A DNA stretch of 64,000 nt from the NCBI RefSeq assembly GCF_014297275.1, contig NZ_JACOQK010000001.1:186001-250000 (forward strand), read 5' to 3'. Under the pieces are notes generated by a model. It had not been told where the DNA came from and searched no databases. It saw only the letters and a list, made by a program, of their open reading frames with translations. This DNA is from Clostridium facile. GTDB lineage: Bacteria; Bacillota; Clostridia; Oscillospirales; Ruminococcaceae. Positions 36,203 through 45,460 of the stretch are shown in pieces. Position 1 is the stretch's first letter. Each line of letters opens with the position of its first letter. The position numbers were made by a program, and so were the translations under genes.

Positions 36203-36832
36203 CTACAGTACTACATGAGCAAAAATCAAGCGGTCAGTTTCTGTTACAACCCGGTCTGCTGATGGGGAATAAAGTGTAATAATATTATGGCTATCAATCA
36301 CCGCAAATAAGCGATGCTCTTCTGACTTTTTGTTGAGTTCTGATAGCAATTTTCCCTTCATATGCCTTTGATAAGGAATCGTGTTGAATTCAATGGAAGT
36401 ACCTCCATAATGGACGAGCTTACTATTTGATTTGTTACCAAATAGCCCTGAACAAATGGATTCAAATGCCAATGAAGTAGGGCAAATTGTAGGGATTCCT
36501 AAACTTTCAAACGCATGTGCTTTTACAGGGTCTAATACACGGCAGATAATATTATCTAATTTAAATATTTCATGAGCGATTTGTGCGGCCATGATATTCG
36601 TATTATCTTGTTCTGTCACACATACTACATAGTCGCAGCCCTCAATCCCGGCAGATTTCATTACATCAATATCAATTGGTGTTCCTTCTACTGTAAGGCC
36701 AGTAAACTCATCATCCAACATGTCAAAACGGTCTTTGTCATTGTCGATAATAGCAATATAATGACCTTCCGCATCTAGTACGCTGGCAAGCCGACTGCCT
36801 AACCTACCACAACCGATAATTAGAATATTCAT
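36203..36832 (-). CDS. TrkA/KtrA-family K+ uptake regulator (RCK protein) 1
   Basis: A 209-residue RCK protein related to its neighbour. TrkA-N begins IIGCGRLGSRLASVLDAEGH (about 4-23). The C-terminal TrkA-C is short. NAD(H) or nucleotide binding is expected from the GxGxxG motif. It precedes the other trkA gene in the operon. The partner channel lies outside this stretch. Confidence 0.9.
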   Translation of the reverse strand: MNILIIGCGRLGSRLASVLDAEGHYIAIIDNDKDRFDMLDDEFTGLTVEGTPIDIDVMKSAGIEGCDYVVCVTEQDNTNIMAAQIAHEIFKLDNIICRVLDPVKAHAFESLGIPTICPTSLAFESICSGLFGNKSNSKLVHYGGTSIEFNTIPYQRHMKGKLLSELNKKSEEHRLFAVIDSHNIITLYSPSADRVVTETDRLIFAHVVL

Positions 36833-36864
36833 AAAAAGATCCTTTCCAAAAGGTATATAATTTA

Positions 36865-36893
36865 ATAGTAATATGTTGCCAACTATTTGTCAA
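36865..36893 (-). promoter_or_regulatory. Promoter of the two TrkA-type genes
   Basis: On the minus strand: TTGACA (36893-36888), 17-bp spacer, TACTAT (36870-36865). Confidence 0.6.
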
Positions 36894-36922
36894 TAACAAA
36901 AGAGTGAGAAATCATTCTATTA

Positions 36923-36950
36923 TTGATTTTGTTTTTGTGTATGTTATAAT
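36923..36950 (+). promoter_or_regulatory. Promoter of rsmE
   Basis: TTGATT at 36923-36928, 16-bp spacer, TATAAT at 36945-36950. Confidence 0.65.
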
Positions 36951-36977
36951 AAAAGTAAATGAAGAGGAGGGATAACG

Positions 36978-37697
36978 GTGCCCAGATTTTTTATTCCAGA
37001 ATTAAATGACCAGTTTACAACCATTACTGGAGAAAGTGCCCACCATATTTCTCGTTCTTTGCGTATGCAGCCAGGCGAGATGATAACCCTTTGTGATACA
37101 AAGGGGTTTGACTACCATTGTAAAATAGAATCGGTTGGGGAAGAAGTAGTAGTTTCTATTGTAGAGAAACAGCCAAGCCAAACAGAACCAGATATTCAGG
37201 TAACATTATATCAAGCTTTGCCAAAGGGAGATAAATTTGAGCAAATTATTCAAAAATCAGTGGAACTTGGAGTAACAGAGATTGTTCCGGTACTAACATC
37301 TCGATGTATATCGAGACCGGATCAAAAGTCAATGGCAAAAAAATGTATTCGGTACAATAAGATTGCCTTGGAAGCAGCAAAACAAAGCGGGAGAGGGATT
37401 ATCCCACAGGTAAAAGATTTGATGACATTTCAGCAATCAATAGATGGATTTTCAGCAAAAGAGCAAGGGATTTTATTCTACGAATGTGGAGGAAAACGAT
37501 TGCCAGAAATTATTTCAAATTCTATGAAAAAAATCTCTGTTTGGATTGGAAGCGAAGGTGGATTTGAACCATCTGAAGTAGAATTGGCAAAACAAAAAGG
37601 GATTCAGATAGGATCTATGGGAAAACGAATTTTACGTTGTGAGACAGCTCCATTATGTGCATTATCTATTATTATGTACCAAACCGAAAATATTTAA
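36978..37697 (+). CDS. rsmE: 16S rRNA (uracil-1498-N3)-methyltransferase
   Basis: A 239-residue SPOUT methyltransferase that methylates U1498 of 16S rRNA using SAM. The N-terminal PUA-like domain is at about 1-70 (HHISRSLRMQPGE) and the SPOUT knot at the C-terminus: VWIGSEGGFEPSEVELA (about 178-194) then GKRILRCETAPLCALSII (about 210-227). The start is GTG with AGGAGGG upstream. Confidence 0.95.
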   Translation: MPRFFIPELNDQFTTITGESAHHISRSLRMQPGEMITLCDTKGFDYHCKIESVGEEVVVSIVEKQPSQTEPDIQVTLYQALPKGDKFEQIIQKSVELGVTEIVPVLTSRCISRPDQKSMAKKCIRYNKIALEAAKQSGRGIIPQVKDLMTFQQSIDGFSAKEQGILFYECGGKRLPEIISNSMKKISVWIGSEGGFEPSEVELAKQKGIQIGSMGKRILRCETAPLCALSIIMYQTENI

Positions 37698-37717
37698 CAT
37701 TTGTAACATTTATGTTG

Positions 37718-37746
37718 TTGTAATTCTGTTTAATTGCGTATATAAT
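37718..37746 (+). promoter_or_regulatory. Promoter of the small acidic membrane-protein gene
   Basis: TTGTAA at 37718-37723, 17-bp spacer, TATAAT at 37741-37746. Confidence 0.65.
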
Positions 37747-37813
37747 AGAATTATAAAATCGTAAGAAAATAAGTTGATTCCTGATATAATGGATATAAAG
37801 GAGGACGATTTAG

Positions 37814-38116
37814 ATGAAAAAAAAGATTATTGTTTCAATCGTTGCTGTATTTGCTGCATTGGCAGCTGGTGCTTGGGCAATTGCAAAATTTGTGAAACGT
37901 GGCAGTAAAAAAATTAGTGAAGATTTAGATTACGATGAAAATTATTTAGGCGATGAAGACTACACTGGTGGAGACGAAGTGGATTTAGCAGAAACATCAG
38001 AAAACCAAGATGAAACTGAAAATGAACAATCTACAGAAGAACCAGAAGAAGATACTACTATAACAGATGGTTTTGATGTAGAATCTTTAACAGAGCCTGA
38101 AGAAGAGAAAGAATAA
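37814..38116 (+). CDS. Small membrane-anchored acidic protein of unknown function
   Basis: A 100-residue protein. Residues 4-25 form one hydrophobic helix (IIVSIVAVFAALAAGAWAIA), followed by a short basic patch (KRGSKK) and a very acidic, disordered tail of about 65 residues rich in Asp, Glu and Thr. I recognise no domain. It has its own promoter and an AAAGGAGG ribosome site. Confidence 0.75.
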   Translation: MKKKIIVSIVAVFAALAAGAWAIAKFVKRGSKKISEDLDYDENYLGDEDYTGGDEVDLAETSENQDETENEQSTEEPEEDTTITDGFDVESLTEPEEEKE

Positions 38117-38178
38117 TCACCATAAAACAGGTTGAAAATTTTTTTATTAAAAAATTTTTTATTTTCTCAAAAAAATGC

Positions 38179-38207
38179 TTGCTTTTTTTGAGAAAGTATA
38201 GTATAAT
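38179..38207 (+). promoter_or_regulatory. Promoter of tRNA-fMet
   Basis: TTGCTT at 38179-38184, 17-bp spacer, TATAAT at 38202-38207. Confidence 0.7.
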
Positions 38208-38255
38208 ATAAAAGCACTCTGATTCAGAAAGAAGTTTTAAAGTGCTTTTATATAT

Positions 38256-38332
<77 letters not shown>

Positions 38333-38338
38333 AATTAA

Positions 38339-38376
38339 AAGCTACATTTCAAGAAATTGAAATGTAGCTTTTTTGT
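38339..38376 (+). terminator. Terminator of tRNA-fMet
   Basis: A 14-bp stem AAGCTACATTTCAA / TTGAAATGTAGCTT, loop GAAA, then TTTTTT. Confidence 0.92.
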
Positions 38377-38388
38377 GTAACAAAAAAG

Positions 38389-38416
38389 TGTATCCCTGTC
38401 CATATGGATAGGGATA
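38389..38416. terminator. Hairpin with a minus-strand T-run
   Basis: GTATCCCTGTCC / GGATAGGGATAC with an ATAT loop. On the minus strand it is followed by ACTTTTTTG, so it would end a minus-strand transcript; no minus-strand gene lies nearby. The rest of the gap to 38628 shows no supported gene. Confidence 0.5.
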
Positions 38417-38628
38417 CCAAAAGAATAAATTAGGGGTTATCGAACAAGCGCCAGCATCGTATCGATCTTCTTAATTTCATACATTTATTATACTGATATT
38501 TTAGTAAAATGGATATTGCACAGAAAGACAGATTAAATTAAAAAATACGACAAAAAAAGACATTTGGTTGATAAAAATTATGATTTTATATATAATAAAT
38601 TTATCTAAAACTAGTTAGGGGGGATATA

Positions 38629-39702
38629 GTGGGAATCCATCGTCCAAATGAATACCTTTCCTCTATTTTAAAAATGGAGAATAGAGAGATTATTACACAT
38701 AAAATTCATCGGAAAAATTATGTTCCCTCTCCAGAAATGCTTTCAATTAACATTGATCCTGTTACAAAACAACAATACTATACTTTTCATTGGAAAACAG
38801 GGAATGTTCCACCAAATATAGAGATTGATATTTCTACTGACTATTATTTATCATCAAAATTAAAAGATAAACAAAAATTTGGAACAAAGCTCCATAACCA
38901 CGATTTTTTTGAAATTGTATATGTATATTCTGGAAAATGTATGAGTTTAATATCCGGAAAAGAACAAATGTTATATTCAGGGGATATTTGTCTTTATAAT
39001 CTACAGGCAATCCACAGGTTGCAAAGATTTCAGCCAGAAGACACTGTATTTAATATATTAATACGACAAGATCTATTTCAACGTTCCTTTTTGGATATGC
39101 TTGCGGAAAATGATATGATTACTGACTTTTTTATTCAGTCGATTTATACCATCAACAACCGTGCAGGTCAAATTGTATTACATCCTGATCCAAATTATCA
39201 TTGTGAAAAAATTATTCAGTCCATGATAGAAGTTTTTTATCGTGATGAACCTATGAGCCACAGTATGATGAAAGCATTATTGGTTCTACTTCTAGGAGAA
39301 ATGACAAAACAATATCGGAGCCATTTTGATATGCTAGGAGATACAGATTCAAATAGGCTAAAACTTTCTGATGTGATTTCCTATATTAATGAGCATTATG
39401 AGAGTATTACATTAGAAGAATTGTCTGCACATTTTGGTTATACAACTCGTTCTATGGCACGGTATTTCCAAAGGTATAGTAACACATCTTTTAAAGAAAT
39501 AGTACAGCATTTCCGTTTCCATCAGGCATGCAGCTATTTACAGGATAGTATAAAGACTATACAGGAGATAGCGGAAATTGTGGGGTATTCAGAGCGCTCC
39601 AGTTTTGAACGGGCTTTTAAGCAAAAATATAGAATATCTCCAGTAGAATACCGGAAACGGTATCAAAATAAAATGTCAAAAAGCACAAAAATAGATGGTT
39701 AA
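38629..39702 (+). CDS. AraC-family transcriptional regulator
   Basis: A 357-residue AraC regulator. It has an N-terminal extension of about 75 residues and a cupin sensing domain (LHNHDFFEIVYVYSGKCMSL near 88-107, YSGDICLYNLQAIHR). Tandem HTHs follow at about 250-350 (LEELSAHFGYTTRSMARYFQ, then IQEIAEIVGYSERSSFERAF). It is on the same strand and just upstream of a GH106 gene, so it likely activates that gene upon sensing a sugar. The start is GTG with AGGGGGG upstream. Ligand identity is not visible. Confidence 0.93.
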   Translation: MGIHRPNEYLSSILKMENREIITHKIHRKNYVPSPEMLSINIDPVTKQQYYTFHWKTGNVPPNIEIDISTDYYLSSKLKDKQKFGTKLHNHDFFEIVYVYSGKCMSLISGKEQMLYSGDICLYNLQAIHRLQRFQPEDTVFNILIRQDLFQRSFLDMLAENDMITDFFIQSIYTINNRAGQIVLHPDPNYHCEKIIQSMIEVFYRDEPMSHSMMKALLVLLLGEMTKQYRSHFDMLGDTDSNRLKLSDVISYINEHYESITLEELSAHFGYTTRSMARYFQRYSNTSFKEIVQHFRFHQACSYLQDSIKTIQEIAEIVGYSERSSFERAFKQKYRISPVEYRKRYQNKMSKSTKIDG

Positions 39703-39720
39703 GTTTGTGGAATAAAGGTA

Positions 39721-39749
39721 TTACAATTTGAATAAAAAAAGATTATAAT
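39721..39749 (+). promoter_or_regulatory. Promoter of the GH106 gene at 39989
   Basis: TTACAA at 39721-39726, 17-bp spacer, TATAAT at 39744-39749. A 230-nt leader follows. Confidence 0.55.
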
Positions 39750-39879
39750 AAATATGCCAGTAATTGTATTGATCTCTGAAAGGAGGTCAAGAAAATATTC
39801 CTATTGTATTTATAGTACAATGGGACGATTCTGTGATGTTATGAAAACTGGCGTTTTTTATTTTAATCAAGAATCCATA

Positions 39880-39925
39880 CACCCAAAGCTATAAGATATT
39901 CCTTATAGCTTTGGGTGTTTTGTTT
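39880..39925 (+). terminator. Terminator inside the leader of the GH106 gene
   Basis: A 16-bp stem CACCCAAAGCTATAAG / CTTATAGCTTTGGGTG, loop ATATTC, then TTTTGTTTTT. It lies about 65 bp before the coding start and after the promoter above, so it may end the AraC transcript, act as an attenuator, or both. Confidence 0.85.
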
Positions 39926-39988
39926 TTATAACTAGAACAGAACCATTTTATCAACAATTTTAATTTAAACCATTTAGGAGGAAGAAAC

Positions 39989-42900
39989 ATGAGTATGAAA
40001 AAAAGGATATTATCTTTATTGTTGGCAGGCGCCATATGTGCTACAACAATGCTATCTAGCACAACTGTTTTGGCAATAGAAAATAATCCAGAACAAAATC
40101 TTACCCAATTTGAACAAGAATTTAAAAATCCAGACAACGATGCCAAAGCGTATAGTCGTTGGTGGATTAATCCAGGCAGAATGCCAGAAGAAGAAGTCCG
40201 TCGTTTGGTTCGCCTTATGGCAGATAGTGGTATTGGCGGAGTTGAATTGGTTTCTCTGGATCCTAAAGTAAAAATTAATACACCAGAATGGAACGAGTAT
40301 ATAAAATGGATATTAGAAGAAGCAAAAGATTGTGGCATTCAAGTTGATTTCACTCTTGGGCAACTTTGGCCAATTGCAACACCAGATATTATAGATATCA
40401 ATGATGAAAGAGCAGAACAGGCACTGTACTTTAAAGATGTGGATTTTAATATAAATTCATCCAATATGGTTTATCAATCCAATCAATTTCAATTTCCAGA
40501 TGAAGGATTTGATCAAAACCGTACATTTAAATTGACAGCTATAACAGCAGCAAAAAAACTAGATACTGGAAATTATGACCCTGCTTCTGCAGTTAATTTA
40601 ATGGATATTTCTAGTGGTGCTATCGTAGATACTGAAACTGGAGCAGTAAAATGGACAGCTCCAACAGAGGGAAATTGGAGCATATTCTATATGTACCAAC
40701 AATCAACAGGTAAAACTGTTGGCTCTGGATTTGAAGAAGTTGTAATTAATCATATGGATATAGAAGCAACAAAAGCAGTCATTAAAAATTGGGAAGATGC
40801 TATGAACGATGACCCAGAACTAACAAATATGTATGAAGAAAATGGTGGTAGTATCTTTGGCGATTCTTTAGAATTAGGCGATAATCTGTTGTGGACAACA
40901 GACATGCTTTCTGAATTTAAAGAACGTAGAGGATATGATTTAACTCCATATTTGCCTACTATTTCTATGCCTAGTTATTGGCGTGGGGCTGCTGATATTG
41001 ACGAAACTTCAAATTATGAATTTGAAGGGGTTGGTTATCAAATCCGACTAGATGTTTACAAAACTATGACAGAGTTATATACAGAAAATCATGTATCTGT
41101 CTTTCGAGATTGGGCTCATTCCCATAATATGACCTTACGCTATCAGGGCTCATATAATGCACAGTTTGAAATTACAGAAAGTTCTTTGGCATCTGATATT
41201 ACTGAAACAGAAGCTTGGGGACATAAAGATACAATTGATGCTTACCGCTTACAAAGTGGTGTAGCACATATGAAAGGAGATCAGATCTATTCGTCTGAAT
41301 CTGCTGAAACAAACACTACTTCATGGAGGCAGACATGGACTGGTTCTGATCAAAAAAATAATAATGATCCCTATACCCAAAACGATCCAGGTTTATTCCA
41401 CTATATAAACAGATTATTTGTAACAGGGGTAAATAAGAACATATTACATGGTTTTTCTGGTAAAGTTTATGATCTTGATGGACTATATTACCCAGAAAAA
41501 AAATCATGGCCAGGTTATGGAACCATGTGTGGTATGGGATATTCCAATGAATGGGATGATAAAACACCATTATGGGAAGTTGTTAAAGAAATGACAGATT
41601 ATATGTCACGTGCCCAAATGGTATTACAGCAAGGGCAAGGGGATATTGACTTGGCTATGTACAGGTTATACTATCGGGATAATTATACTGGTGTTGAGCC
41701 AGAGGTTACAGATTTAGAATATGCAGGATATTCTTATGATTATATCACCCCTGCTTTGTTGGAACTTCCAAATGCCACTGTTGGAATAAACGAAGGGCAA
41801 ACTGTTTTGGCTCCATATAGTTTAAATGATGATGGTACTTTGGATACTTCTTCGGAAGGACCATCCTATAAAGCTTTGGTGTTAGACCAAAGGATGAATC
41901 AGATAAGTGGTGAAAAACAGGCCTCTGACATGCCTTTGGATACCGCAAGACAAATTTTAGAATATGCAAAATCAGGTTTACCTATTTTTATTGTAGGGAA
42001 AGCGCCAACTAGAACGGATTCTTATCCAGGTTCTGATGAAGAGGTTGGAGCCATTGATGCATTGGAATCCGCGAATCAAGAGTTACAGGCAATCATGGAA
42101 ACATTGCAAACTATGACCAATGTAAAAACGGTATCCGACCGTACAGAGCTAATATCAGCATTGGAAGATTTTAATATTCTTCCTGATGCAGCTCCAGAAG
42201 AACCATCTAGCAATTTATTCTACCATCGAACTACAGAAGAAGCAGAACTGTATTATATTTATAACAATAGTTTAACAGAAGCAACACAACAGACCATAAC
42301 ATTTCAAGGAGAAGGCTTCCCTTATTTGCTTGATCCATGGAGTGGAGAAATCACACCAATAGCGGAATATACAAAACAAGATGATCAAGTAACTATGGAA
42401 ATAGAGCTGGAACCTGGAGATACTAAGTTTATTGCCATTGCAAAACCAGGTTGGAGTAGCAAACAGCCAGAACAATCTGCTATCCAAACAGATGCGGATA
42501 GCCTAAGTTATGACCAGGATGGAAATCTTGTGATGCATACAACATTGGCAGGAAATTATACAGTAACACTATCGGATGGTAACGCAATAAATGTTATAGT
42601 GGATGCGGCAGAAAATCCAATCAACTTAAATCATTGGGAAATGACTCTCCACGAATGGGCTCCACTATTAGAGGAAGAAGATTGGGTAGAACCAGACGAT
42701 TATTTAAAAACCCAAATTATTGATAAAGGTCCATATACATTAACAGAGTTAGTACCTTGGTACGAAATTTCAGAAGATTTAGCACGTTCTGGAGGAATAG
42801 GGGAATACAATACTTCATTTGAACTGGAAAAAGGCTGGAAAGAAGGTCAGGGTGCTATCCTAAAATTTACCCAGGTTTCTGATGGAATGAAACTTTATGT

Positions 42901-43906
42901 AAATGGTGCAAAAGTGTGGATTAATCAATTTTCCAACCAGGCAGATATAGGTCCATATCTAGTATCTGGAACCAACACCATTAAAGTAGAAGTAAACTCC
43001 AGTTTGGCAAACTATAAGTTTGGTACAACGGATAGTCAAACTTATGCGTTTGGCATTATTGGAGAAGTTACCTTGACACCATATATCCAAACAGAAGTAA
43101 ATACAGTGGAAACAAATAAATCGATCTTAAACTCTGTCATTGCATATGCAGATGCTGCAAAAGAAAGCGGGGAATATGATGATGCTATTGAATCGGTGCA
43201 AAAATCTTTTGATGAAGCACTAGAAAACGCTAAAACAGTAGCAGCAGATAAAAATGCAAGTCAAGAAGTAATTGATGAAGCATGGAAAATATTGCTGAAT
43301 GAAATTCACAAATTAGGTTTTGTAGCTGGTGATAAAACAGAGTTAGCAAGCTTAATCGCAGCGGCGGAAGAAATCGATCTGAGCAAATATATAGAAGCCG
43401 GTCAAGCGGAATTTACTGCAGCATTGGAAGCAGCACAAAAAATCTATCAAGATGGAGACGCTATGCAGGTGGAAATCAACGAAGTAGCAGATAACCTGTT
43501 AAATGCAATGCTGAACCTAAGGTTTAAAGCAGACAAATCCATTTTAGAAGAAGTAGTACAAGAAGCAGAAAAAGTGGACGCAAATGCATATACAGAAGAA
43601 AGTTATGCGGTATTACAATCAGTAGTAGAAAAAGCAAAAGAAGTAATAGCGGATGAAAACGCTACTCAAGAACAAGTAGATGCAGCAGTATCAAGTGTAC
43701 AAGAAGCAATGAAAGGGTTAGTAGCAGTAGAAAGGCCAACTACCGAAACACCAGCAGATAACAACGCGGATGGTACACAAGCAGGACAGGAAATCACTAC
43801 AACTAAAGCGAACGCAGCAAGAACCGGTGACTTTACTCCAATCGCAGGAGTAATGGCATTGGCATTAGCAGGTGCAGCATTATTACTCACTTATAAAAGA
43901 AAATAG
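39989..43906 (+). CDS. Secreted, wall-anchored GH106-type alpha-L-rhamnosidase with FIVAR repeats
   Basis: A 1305-residue extracellular glycosidase. A signal peptide (LSLLLAGAICATTML... cleaved near VLA) leads into a GH106-like catalytic part (about 28-860). Signatures are SRWWINPGRMPEEEVRRLVR (compare the family's WWWNG...EEE), DSGIGGVELVSL, GDSLELGDN (likely catalytic Glu), and WPGYGTMCGMGYSNEWDD. A beta-rich domain (about 860-1035) follows, then three FIVAR repeats (about 1041-1250) nearly identical to those of the GH78 protein at 4036. The tail is RTGDFTP, a hydrophobic helix and KRK. AGGAGGA precedes the start. Its neighbour AraC gene likely controls it. Family assignment is from motifs, not from a search. 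Confidence 0.87.
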   Translation: MSMKKRILSLLLAGAICATTMLSSTTVLAIENNPEQNLTQFEQEFKNPDNDAKAYSRWWINPGRMPEEEVRRLVRLMADSGIGGVELVSLDPKVKINTPEWNEYIKWILEEAKDCGIQVDFTLGQLWPIATPDIIDINDERAEQALYFKDVDFNINSSNMVYQSNQFQFPDEGFDQNRTFKLTAITAAKKLDTGNYDPASAVNLMDISSGAIVDTETGAVKWTAPTEGNWSIFYMYQQSTGKTVGSGFEEVVINHMDIEATKAVIKNWEDAMNDDPELTNMYEENGGSIFGDSLELGDNLLWTTDMLSEFKERRGYDLTPYLPTISMPSYWRGAADIDETSNYEFEGVGYQIRLDVYKTMTELYTENHVSVFRDWAHSHNMTLRYQGSYNAQFEITESSLASDITETEAWGHKDTIDAYRLQSGVAHMKGDQIYSSESAETNTTSWRQTWTGSDQKNNNDPYTQNDPGLFHYINRLFVTGVNKNILHGFSGKVYDLDGLYYPEKKSWPGYGTMCGMGYSNEWDDKTPLWEVVKEMTDYMSRAQMVLQQGQGDIDLAMYRLYYRDNYTGVEPEVTDLEYAGYSYDYITPALLELPNATVGINEGQTVLAPYSLNDDGTLDTSSEGPSYKALVLDQRMNQISGEKQASDMPLDTARQILEYAKSGLPIFIVGKAPTRTDSYPGSDEEVGAIDALESANQELQAIMETLQTMTNVKTVSDRTELISALEDFNILPDAAPEEPSSNLFYHRTTEEAELYYIYNNSLTEATQQTITFQGEGFPYLLDPWSGEITPIAEYTKQDDQVTMEIELEPGDTKFIAIAKPGWSSKQPEQSAIQTDADSLSYDQDGNLVMHTTLAGNYTVTLSDGNAINVIVDAAENPINLNHWEMTLHEWAPLLEEEDWVEPDDYLKTQIIDKGPYTLTELVPWYEISEDLARSGGIGEYNTSFELEKGWKEGQGAILKFTQVSDGMKLYVNGAKVWINQFSNQADIGPYLVSGTNTIKVEVNSSLANYKFGTTDSQTYAFGIIGEVTLTPYIQTEVNTVETNKSILNSVIAYADAAKESGEYDDAIESVQKSFDEALENAKTVAADKNASQEVIDEAWKILLNEIHKLGFVAGDKTELASLIAAAEEIDLSKYIEAGQAEFTAALEAAQKIYQDGDAMQVEINEVADNLLNAMLNLRFKADKSILEEVVQEAEKVDANAYTEESYAVLQSVVEKAKEVIADENATQEQVDAAVSSVQEAMKGLVAVERPTTETPADNNADGTQAGQEITTTKANAARTGDFTPIAGVMALALAGAALLLTYKRK

Positions 43907-43923
43907 TGATTTTTCCTTTATAA

Positions 43924-43958
43924 AAAATAACCCCAACTATTGAAGTTGGGGTTATTTT
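43924..43958 (+). terminator. Terminator of the GH106 gene
   Basis: A stem AAATAACCCCAACT / AGTTGGGGTTATTTT. The following 44000-44226 has no gene I can support. Confidence 0.85.
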
Positions 43959-44226
43959 AATAGTACATTTTGGTATTAAAAATCCTCTAGTTTTACCGAG
44001 GAAGAAAAAGAATCGTGCGACAATTATATCAGTGAGTTTTATATGAGTTAAAAAAGAAAAGGCTGTGCAGAAAAATAGCGAAATAAAATAATACTAATTT
44101 TATTCGCTTACGGGTGGCAGTGTGTGTAATATAATAATATAATTCAGTATCCCTTATATGTGCATAAAAGTCGAGGGCTGTGTAAGCCACCAATCGAACT
44201 GGTAGATTTGGCTGTAGTGGGTATTT

Positions 44227-45258
44227 TCAAGCATTTGATTTATGCTGGTTCCGATACGCCCGTGGAGAAATTCCAAACTTCTTTTTAAAAATTTTTCGGA
44301 AATAATTTACATCACTATATCCAAGCCGTTCTGATATCTCCTCCAAAGAAAAATTGGAATGAATTAAATAACTGGTTGCATTCTGCATTTTTAAATTGTA
44401 AATCAAATCGCTATAGCAATAACCTGTATACCGTTGGAGGTATTGGGATAAATAGTTGGAGGAATAGCCAAACTGTTTTGCGGTTTCTGATAAGTTAGTA
44501 GTAGCATAATGAGTACATAGATAGGACAAAATTTTTGTGACATCTTCTGGTATGTTATGTTCATTCTGTGCGAATTTTTCTGTTTGCTGCCGTGCGAATA
44601 ATGACCATAGCTCAATTAATTTTGCATATAAAACCTGTTGGGAATACTGCTGTCCTTGGTAATACTCTAATATCATTTGTTGTAAAATAAAATTAATTTG
44701 TGGTGTATTGTCAAACAGTAAGTAGGGTTTTAATGGCCCCATACCAAGGCTATTATCCAAAAATAAATTGATAAGATTTGAATTTCCAGGAGAATACCCA
44801 CTTAAAATTTCCGCGGAAAACTCTTTTCGGATTAAAATATTAAACAGCAGTGTATCGGGGTCAGAAATTTTGGGATCATGATAGGCATAAGGATTCATCA
44901 GAAGGATTTGGTTACAGCCTTGTTGTATCGTAGTATCCTGCAAAATATTTTTTACACCACCTCGGTAAAGATAGTTGATCTCATAAAAATCATGATAATG
45001 GAAATGCTGTACCTTTCGTTGCGATATAGGTGCATATTTTGTATCCGGCCAATGAAGAAATACAGAGATATTTTCATTAGGCTTCATTACATATTCCCCT
45101 AAGAGCTGAACATAAGAAGATGTCTCCTTTTTCTCAGAATGTTGTGTCGACATAGAGGAAAGTATATTTGGTAAATTATGGATTAATTTTTGGATAATTG
45201 GATCAAGATATCCTGTTAATAAATCGCAAGAAGTAAGTGCTTGATTAATTTCGTCCAT
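44227..45258 (-). CDS. AraC-family transcriptional regulator
   Basis: A 343-residue AraC regulator with a cupin-like sensing domain (FHYHDFYEINYLYRGGVKNI near 80-99) and tandem C-terminal HTHs (about 235-340: SETAKQFGYSSNYLSQYLQR, then SLEEISERLGYSDVNYFRKI). It is divergent from the GH106-like gene at 45461, with about 200 bp between, so it probably controls it. It is a distant relative of the AraC gene at 38629. Confidence 0.92.
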   Translation of the reverse strand: MDEINQALTSCDLLTGYLDPIIQKLIHNLPNILSSMSTQHSEKKETSSYVQLLGEYVMKPNENISVFLHWPDTKYAPISQRKVQHFHYHDFYEINYLYRGGVKNILQDTTIQQGCNQILLMNPYAYHDPKISDPDTLLFNILIRKEFSAEILSGYSPGNSNLINLFLDNSLGMGPLKPYLLFDNTPQINFILQQMILEYYQGQQYSQQVLYAKLIELWSLFARQQTEKFAQNEHNIPEDVTKILSYLCTHYATTNLSETAKQFGYSSNYLSQYLQRYTGYCYSDLIYNLKMQNATSYLIHSNFSLEEISERLGYSDVNYFRKIFKKKFGISPRAYRNQHKSNA

Positions 45259-45376
45259 ATTTTTTCTCCTCCTTTTTCTTATTTTAGAATAACATAAATA
45301 TCATAAAATATCTATATATCTCAATTTTTATGTTAAATATCCTGTTAAAACACCAGTTTTAGAGAGGATTATTATC

Positions 45377-45405
45377 TGTTTTTGAATTTTTTAGCATGAT
45401 ATAAT
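45377..45405 (+). promoter_or_regulatory. Promoter of the GH106-like gene at 45461
   Basis: An extended -10, TGATATAAT (TATAAT at 45400-45405); the -35 (TGTTTT at 45377) is poor, as expected of an activator-dependent promoter. Confidence 0.5.
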
Positions 45406-45460
45406 GATGACGAAAGTTATACATACAATTATTTTAAGTTATTTTTAGGAGGAAAATCAC

